From Bacillus timonensis (GTDB lineage: Bacteria; Bacillota; Bacilli; Bacillales; Bacillaceae_L): a stretch of 64,000 nucleotides of DNA. Below the pieces are notes generated by a model. That model searched no databases, was not told the DNA's origin, and saw only the letters and a list, made by a program, of their open reading frames with translations. Positions within the stretch are counted from its first letter, which is position 1. Every line of letters begins with the position of its first letter. Shown in pieces: positions 58,971 through 64,000 of this stretch. Location: NCBI GenBank assembly GCA_020171895.1, contig JAIVAN010000005.1:124001-188000 (forward strand), in the 5' to 3' direction. A program made the position numbers and the translations under genes.

Positions 58971-60425
58971 ATGAATATACTCCAGAGAGAATATCCTATT
59001 TTATTTTTTAGCTTATTATTGGTTACGGTTGGTTTGTTGTTAGAAAATACGATGGTTGGACTTGTAATTTCACTCATTCTTGCAGTTCTAGCCTTTACAA
59101 ATAAAAACCTAGGGATTTTAATGCTCATTGTATTTATCCCAATTCGACCATTTTTAATTACGTTTAATCCCGGACTAAAGGTGTTAGGTGACTTAATCAT
59201 TGTGTTTTTAGTTCTTAAGGTTGTTTTTGAAAATAGAAAAAACATAAGAAGCTTGTTTTCCTTCCAGTTATTCGAGCTTGCGTTTTTTGCATTTTGTATA
59301 GTTGGGGTTGTGTCAGCATTCATTACTGGTGTAGAGGTTAAATCAATCATTGTACAATTGCGTGCATATATTCTTTTCTACCTCCTGTACTATGTAGTGA
59401 AGCGTATGAACATTTCTGAAAGACTCGTAAAAGCTTTTGCAACAACAACGTTTGTTACGGCAATTGTGATGTCATTACACGGTATTGTTGAAAAAATCAC
59501 TAGTAAAACTGTGCTTATTCCACAAGCTTGGCAGGATGCTTATTGGTACTTGTCATGGACGAATTACATTCGAGTGTATGGCTTAATCAAAGGACCGAAT
59601 GAATTTTCATTGTATTTAGTAATAGCATTCATTGTTTCTCTATTGTTGTTTAACTATGTCAAAGGCAAGCAAGGCCGAATGCTATTGTATGCGGGACTTA
59701 CATTGATAGCAACCGTGTTTATATTAACGTATTCGCGTGGTACGTTATTAACCCTACTGGCATTTTTACCTATCTACTTTTTCTTTGCAAGAAGAGTTAC
59801 AGTGAAAAAATTTGTACCATTTATTCCTGTTGCCTTAGTTTCAGTTGTGTTATTTTTTGCAATTGGACAGGTTACAGATTACTATTATTCCGCGGTAGTT
59901 GATCCTTCTACTTCAATTCGAGAAGGAGATGAAGCAAGTAAGGACGCAGGAGCAAATCGATTTAAGGATGCATTCTCTGACGAAACGTTAGAGCAAAGTA
60001 CTGGTGGCGGTAGGTTGTATTATGTAGAAAAGTCACTAGAAATTGTGAAAGATCATCCTATTATAGGTACAGGCTTTGGTACCTTTGGTGGTTCTGCTAC
60101 ATTAGCCTATTCCTCTCCAATCTATGAGGATTACAATATTAACCGTAATTTTTATTCTGACAACCAATATATTTTAGCGTTAACTGAAACAGGAATCTTA
60201 GGTATTCTATTCTTAATCGTTTTCGGATTAAGCATTGTTGTTTTTACATGGAAGTACCGTAAGACATTCAACGCTTCTCCACTTCTTGTATACTTTATCG
60301 TTGCAATTGTCATTAGTGGACTAGTGTATAACATCTTTGAAAATGATACGTTTATGATGTACTTTTACATGGTGTTAGGATATGTATATTATTTATCAAA
60401 TCAAAGAAAAGAAGCACAGAGCTAA
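58971..60425 (+). CDS. O-antigen ligase/polymerase (Wzy-like) membrane protein
   Basis: A 484-residue protein with about twelve helices. The Wzy/WaaL signature region is present: a large external loop with SLEIVKDHPIIGTGFGTFGG and NFYSDNQYILALTETGILGILFL (the usual H-N is D-N here), plus FILTYSRGTLLTLLAF upstream. Likely polymerises the flipped repeat unit. ATG 58971 follows AGAGGGAGAA; the open frame extends into the glycosyltransferase gene but without support. It probably forms one transcript with the GT4 gene and ends at a hairpin overlapping its stop. Confidence 0.86.
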   Translation: MNILQREYPILFFSLLLVTVGLLLENTMVGLVISLILAVLAFTNKNLGILMLIVFIPIRPFLITFNPGLKVLGDLIIVFLVLKVVFENRKNIRSLFSFQLFELAFFAFCIVGVVSAFITGVEVKSIIVQLRAYILFYLLYYVVKRMNISERLVKAFATTTFVTAIVMSLHGIVEKITSKTVLIPQAWQDAYWYLSWTNYIRVYGLIKGPNEFSLYLVIAFIVSLLLFNYVKGKQGRMLLYAGLTLIATVFILTYSRGTLLTLLAFLPIYFFFARRVTVKKFVPFIPVALVSVVLFFAIGQVTDYYYSAVVDPSTSIREGDEASKDAGANRFKDAFSDETLEQSTGGGRLYYVEKSLEIVKDHPIIGTGFGTFGGSATLAYSSPIYEDYNINRNFYSDNQYILALTETGILGILFLIVFGLSIVVFTWKYRKTFNASPLLVYFIVAIVISGLVYNIFENDTFMMYFYMVLGYVYYLSNQRKEAQS

Positions 60426-60440
60426 TCTGTGCTTCTTCTT
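60408..60440 (+). terminator. Terminator of the GT4-polymerase unit
   Basis: AAGAAGCACAGA/TCTGTGCTTCTT with a 5-nt loop, overlapping the stop, followed by CTTATTTC. Confidence 0.75.
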
Positions 60441-60708
60441 ATTTCATGGATATATATTTTTTTACCTAATTGCGTTATATGAATGTATATCGGACATGGT
60501 GTAAAAGTAAATATTGGTAGATTAATTGATGGATGTATCAAGATAGCCAAGGTTATGATAACGACTAAAATAATATCGTAAAATGACCAATAGTCTTCGT
60601 GTTTTAGTAAACAATAGAAAATGGAAATCATGTTCAATGAAAGTAGTTATTTGATATAATAAGGAGTCTATGAACAATCTATACATTTCTTAGGAATGGA
60701 GTATTACG

Positions 60709-61827
60709 ATGAAGAAAAAGGTTGCTGTTATTTCAAATATGTATCCAACCGAACAGCATAAAAGCTTTGGGATTTTTGTCAAAAACCAAGTGGTTGAGCT
60801 GCAAAAAAAAGAACTAGAGGTCGACGTCATCGCGATTGATAATCCGAATAAAGGTAAAGTGAATTTAATAAAGAAGTACGGAAAATGGATGCTTTCGTTT
60901 CTTTTTCATCTACTTCTAAAAGGAAGGCATACATCTGTAGTACATGCTCATTATGTTTTCCCTAGTGGCTGGCTTGCGAGATGGTATAAAAAACTATTTG
61001 GAGCAAGGTTTGTCGTGACAGCCCATGGTGGAGACATTGATAAAATGGCGAAGTTGAATCCGCGTATTAGGTCACTTACGAAACAAGTTTTACAAGATGC
61101 GGATCATGTTATAGCAGTAGGTCAGGACTTGTATGATACACTACATGGAGAATTTGGGGTTGAAAAAGAAAAACTTTCTCTCATTAATATGGGGGTTAAT
61201 TTGGATGTGTTTCATAAAGTAGAAAAATCACATGCGAGAGAAATGTGTGGAATTGATCGTAACATCGTTCCGCTACTATTTGTCGGTAATATTACTGAGC
61301 CAAAGGGCTTACTTGAATTACTCCCTGCTTTTGAACAGTTGAAACAGGATTTTCCTCAAGTAGAGTTATATTTACTAGGTTCAGAGAAGGACGCTGGATT
61401 TACCAACATGCTAAAGGGTTATATTAAGGAAAAGGATTTACAAGATTCCGTACATTTTGTTGGTACGATGCCGCAAAAGGATGTTGCCATGTGGATGGCA
61501 GCTGCTGAAGTGTTTGTTATTCCCTCACATATTGAAGGCTTTGGACTAGTTGCTTTAGAAGCAATGGCCTGTGGAACACCTGTGGTTGGCGCTAAAGTCG
61601 GAGGGTTAAAATATTTATTAGATGATGGTTGTGGAATAGCAGTGGAGGCTAAAAATTCCGAAGACCTATATCATGGACTAAAAACTGTTTTTGCTTCAGA
61701 GGATGTGAAAACCAATTTGATTTCAAATGGTTTAGCACGAGCTGTTGAAAATGATCATGAGATCATGACGAAGCGTGTAATCAGCATCTACAATGGTGAG
61801 CGTCTGCAAGAAGGAAATATAGTATAA
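60709..61827 (+). CDS. GT4-family glycosyltransferase, second copy
   Basis: A 372-residue GT-B enzyme. The N-terminal SNMYPTEQHKSFGIFVKNQV matches exopolysaccharide glycosyltransferases of the TuaC/EpsD group. VVHAHYVFPSGWLA, VTAHGGDIDK, LLFVGNITEPKGL and the EGFGLVALEAMACGTPVV E-x7-E region follow. The donor and acceptor are unknown. The ATG has AGGAATGGAG upstream. The 2-epimerase starts 32 nt after the stop, so the two are probably co-transcribed. Confidence 0.88.
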   Translation: MKKKVAVISNMYPTEQHKSFGIFVKNQVVELQKKELEVDVIAIDNPNKGKVNLIKKYGKWMLSFLFHLLLKGRHTSVVHAHYVFPSGWLARWYKKLFGARFVVTAHGGDIDKMAKLNPRIRSLTKQVLQDADHVIAVGQDLYDTLHGEFGVEKEKLSLINMGVNLDVFHKVEKSHAREMCGIDRNIVPLLFVGNITEPKGLLELLPAFEQLKQDFPQVELYLLGSEKDAGFTNMLKGYIKEKDLQDSVHFVGTMPQKDVAMWMAAAEVFVIPSHIEGFGLVALEAMACGTPVVGAKVGGLKYLLDDGCGIAVEAKNSEDLYHGLKTVFASEDVKTNLISNGLARAVENDHEIMTKRVISIYNGERLQEGNIV

Positions 61828-61859
61828 TGGTGAAAAAATACATATAGAAGGTGAATACA

Positions 61860-63005
61860 GTGAATAAAAAAATAAAAGTAATGACGATTTTCGGTACAAG
61901 GCCTGAAGCGATCAAAATGGCACCGTTAGTCCTTGAACTAGAAAAATATCAAGATGAAATCGAATCGATTGTGACGGTAACGGCACAACACCGTCAAATG
62001 CTCGACCAAGTATTAGAAATCTTCAATATTACACCTGACCATGATTTAAATGTAATGAAGGACCGTCAGACATTAACAGATGTCACGGTACGTGCTTTAG
62101 AAGGGTTAGACAAAACGATGAAGGAAGTTAAGCCTGATTTAGTGTTAGTTCATGGGGATACGACAACAACCTTCGTCGCAAGCTTAGCTGCACTTTACAA
62201 CCAAATTGCGGTTGGTCATGTTGAAGCAGGGCTTCGTACGTGGAATAAATATTCTCCGTTTCCTGAAGAAGTGAACCGACAAATAACAGGTGTCATTGCA
62301 GACTTACATTTTGCCCCAACGAAAAAATCGGCTGAGAATCTTTTAAATGAAAATAAAAAAGAAGAAACGATTTTTATTACTGGAAACACAGCAATTGATG
62401 CGTTAAAAACAACGGTAACAGATACGTATGAGCATGAAGTGCTAGAGAAGTTAGGAGACGATCGCTTAATATTGGTGACAGCTCATCGTCGTGAAAACCT
62501 AGGAGAGCCGATGCGCAATATGTTCCGTGCCATTAAGCGAATTGTAAATGAGCACCCAGATGTACAGGTTGTGTATCCTGTTCACTTAAATCCAGCAGTA
62601 AGAGAAGTTGCGGATGAAATTTTAGGAAATGATGATCGCATTCAATTAATAGAGCCGTTAGGTGTGCTAGATTTCCATAACTTTGCAGCCCGTGCTCACA
62701 TTATTTTGACAGATTCAGGTGGAGTGCAGGAAGAGGCTCCGTCATTAGGGGTTCCTGTGTTAGTGTTAAGGGATACAACAGAGAGACCTGAAGGGATTGA
62801 AGCGGGAACGTTAAAGCTTGCAGGTACGTCTGAAGAAACGATTTATCAGTTAGCGTATGAGTTGTTGAACAACCCAGAGGAGTATGAAAGAATGTCGAAG
62901 GCGTCTAATCCATATGGAGATGGAAGAGCGTCTTATCGTATTGTTCAGTCGATTCTTCATCATTTTGGAAAAAGAGAAGGGAAGCCTGAGACGTTTACTG
63001 TATGA
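61860..63005 (+). CDS. mnaA: UDP-N-acetylglucosamine 2-epimerase (non-hydrolysing)
   Basis: Interconverts UDP-GlcNAc and UDP-ManNAc, feeding the TagA-like transferase and the WecC-like dehydrogenase. Family motifs: VMTIFGTRPEAIKMAP, VTAQHRQMLDQVL, VLVHGDTTTTF, GHVEAGLRTW, PFPEEVNRQ, VTAHRRENLG, LTDSGGVQEEAP and RDTTERPEG. The length matches the family. The start is GTG 61860, set by AGAAGGTG about 8 nt upstream; an earlier in-frame GTG lies inside that ribosome binding site. An inverted pair of structured repeats follows directly, with no separate terminator. Confidence 0.94.
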   Translation: MNKKIKVMTIFGTRPEAIKMAPLVLELEKYQDEIESIVTVTAQHRQMLDQVLEIFNITPDHDLNVMKDRQTLTDVTVRALEGLDKTMKEVKPDLVLVHGDTTTTFVASLAALYNQIAVGHVEAGLRTWNKYSPFPEEVNRQITGVIADLHFAPTKKSAENLLNENKKEETIFITGNTAIDALKTTVTDTYEHEVLEKLGDDRLILVTAHRRENLGEPMRNMFRAIKRIVNEHPDVQVVYPVHLNPAVREVADEILGNDDRIQLIEPLGVLDFHNFAARAHIILTDSGGVQEEAPSLGVPVLVLRDTTERPEGIEAGTLKLAGTSEETIYQLAYELLNNPEEYERMSKASNPYGDGRASYRIVQSILHHFGKREGKPETFTV

Positions 63006-63013
63006 TTTGGTTA

Positions 63014-63190
63014 GCTTGAAAAATACGACAATCAATATGGGGTGTTAATCTGCGTTGCAGGAGTCTCGGTCCTTCCACTCCGATTAACACGCAAGAATGA
63101 CTTAAAGTCCAACATTCTATAAACCCCCAAATCAAGGTCGCATTTTCATCCTTCATGGTGCAATTCTTAAATTGCATGGTAGTCTACCCT
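63014..63190 (-). repeat. Structured repeat element, copy I (minus strand, core deleted)
   Basis: On the minus strand the left module and linker are intact, then GTGTTAATCGG...GGACCGAGACTCCTGC joins straight to AACGCAGATTAACAC. The junction is TCCTGC, which in intact copies occurs at both edges of the missing part, so deletion by recombination between these 6-bp repeats is likely. Confidence 0.75.
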
Positions 63191-63403
63191 GAAAATACGA
63201 CACTGAATTGTGGGTGTTAACCTTCGTTGCAGGAATCTCGCTTTCCGCGGGGCGCTCCTGGAGCCTCCTCGGCTTCGCCTGTGGGGTCTCCAGTCCAGCG
63301 CATTTCCCGCAGGAGTCTCGGTCCTTCCACTTCGGTTAACACGCATCAAGTACTAGATACCAACATTATATAAATAAAAAATCAAGCTAACATCTTCATG
63401 CAA
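63176..63403 (-). repeat. Structured repeat element, copy J (minus strand)
   Basis: Near-complete core with GTGTTAACC/GGTTAACAC, GCGGG/CCCGC, CTGGAG/CTCCAG (other copies CTTGAG/CTCAAG) and GGC-gaa-GCC. The left module is decayed. It shares its edge with copy I. Confidence 0.78.
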
Positions 63404-63447
63404 CATAGTAAGATTTATTATTTCATATGACACAATCGTCTATCTTT

Positions 63448-63478
63448 GAACTTGCAGTTATGCAGGTTCTTTTTTTTG
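63448..63478 (+). terminator. Hairpin terminator upstream of galU
   Basis: GAACTTGCA/TGCAGGTTC with a GTTA loop and eight T. It separates galU from the epimerase transcript. Confidence 0.85.
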
Positions 63479-63593
63479 TGCTACATATCAAAAATAGTGA
63501 AAGCATATACTTAAATCAATTCAAACACTTAACACCTTACGTAGGATGATGGGACTTGATGCTTTTGCTGATTAAGAGGAAAGGGTGATGTGG

Positions 63594-64000
63594 TTGAAAA
63601 TTACAAAGGCGATTATACCCGCGGGTGGATTAGGTACTCGTTTTTTACCAGCGACGAAAGCACAGCCTAAGGAAATGCTACCGATTGTTGATAAACCTTC
63701 AATTCAATATATTGTTGAAGAGGCAGTGAAGTCAGGAATTGAAGATATAATGATTGTAAGTGGACGTGGAAAAAGAGCGATTGAGGATCATTTTGATAAA
63801 TCGTATGAGCTTGAGGAGACGTTGTATACTCGAAATAAGCTGGATTTATTGAATGAAATACAAGCCATATCAAGCATGGCAAACATTCATTACATTCGCC
63901 AAAAAGAACCGTTAGGTCTAGGACATGCCATTTATTGTGCTAGACGATTTATTGGAAATGAACCTTTTGCTGTACTTCTTGGTGATGATATTGTCGACAA
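63594..64000 (+). CDS. galU: UTP-glucose-1-phosphate uridylyltransferase, 5' part
   Basis: Truncated by the window end after about 135 codons. Makes UDP-glucose, the substrate of the dehydrogenase at 13725. Visible motifs: [20 protein letters not shown] (nucleotide binding), [44 protein letters not shown] and LLGDDIVD (metal-binding Asp). The start is TTG 63594, giving MKITKA, with AAAGGGTGA 5 nt upstream; an ATG two codons earlier overlaps that site. It has its own transcription unit after the 63448 terminator. Confidence 0.95.
   Translation, partial: MKITKAIIPAGGLGTRFLPATKAQPKEMLPIVDKPSIQYIVEEAVKSGIEDIMIVSGRGKRAIEDHFDKSYELEETLYTRNKLDLLNEIQAISSMANIHYIRQKEPLGLGHAIYCARRFIGNEPFAVLLGDDIVD

Noticed and set aside
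60422-60637. 71-codon minus-strand frame with a hydrophobic stretch
   Set aside because: No Shine-Dalgarno sequence and it overlaps the terminator of the polymerase gene; hydrophobicity is expected from A/T-rich DNA.

Overview
The window comes from a low-GC Gram-positive spore-former of the Bacillaceae. Supporting signs are AGGAGG-type ribosome binding sites, frequent TTG/GTG starts, GH18/LysM spore-type hydrolases, DUF3231 and BsuPI proteins, Spo0A-box-like heptamers and TagA/MnaA/GalU-type wall-polymer genes. I cannot name the species. Most of the window serves one theme: building a cell-wall glycopolymer, probably carrying phosphocholine, and secreting proteins that bind it through choline-binding-type repeats (GW...WYYL...G.M.TGW, about 20 residues each).

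Layout. 1-5255: a truncated minus-strand gene, a GH18-LysM hydrolase with wall-binding repeats, a GNAT acetyltransferase, an alpha/beta hydrolase and a membrane HD-GYP protein. 5296-12912 is a cyclic-di-GMP patch: two class-I c-di-GMP riboswitches (one with a terminator before a secreted DUF5667 protein, one ending at the Shine-Dalgarno sequence of a 43-residue membrane protein), a GGDEF/HD-GYP enzyme, a DUF5317 membrane protein with a 34-residue partner, and an LCP wall-polymer ligase. 13725-19201: UDP-glucose dehydrogenase, a BsuPI protein, a tandem-repeat region and a large DNRLRE/FN3 surface protein. 19412-22956: a licABC-like operon for choline kinase, uptake and CTP:phosphocholine activation. 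23413-38168: ten wall-binding-repeat genes or gene remnants (a 28-repeat glucosaminidase, an orphan repeat fragment, a subtilase, an NlpC/P60 peptidase and five tandem leucine-rich-repeat paralogues).

38356-43314 is a three-gene operon (penicillin-binding protein, O-antigen-ligase/TPR protein, NagZ). 43574-49379 holds an M14 peptidase and a glucosaminidase that share an alternating SH3-like module. 50725-64000 is the polymer locus: WecC-like dehydrogenase, TagA/WecG transferase, LicD phosphotransferase, two flippases, two GT4 glycosyltransferases, an O-antigen polymerase, UDP-GlcNAc 2-epimerase and the start of galU.

How the genes fit together (inference): GalU, UDP-glucose dehydrogenase, the epimerase and WecC supply UDP-GlcA and UDP-ManNAcA; TagA and the GT4 enzymes build a lipid-linked unit; flippases and Wzy-like proteins export and polymerise it; an LCP protein attaches it to peptidoglycan. 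LicA/B/C make CDP-choline and LicD would transfer phosphocholine to the polymer, giving the ligand for the eleven intact repeat-bearing proteins. This resembles the pneumococcal arrangement but sits in a Bacillaceae genome.

The intergenic DNA is rich in repeats: eleven copies or fragments of a structured element whose helices show compensatory base changes, palindromes ending in TGTCGAA, degenerate arrays with an exact 21-bp period, and a 52-bp tandem array.
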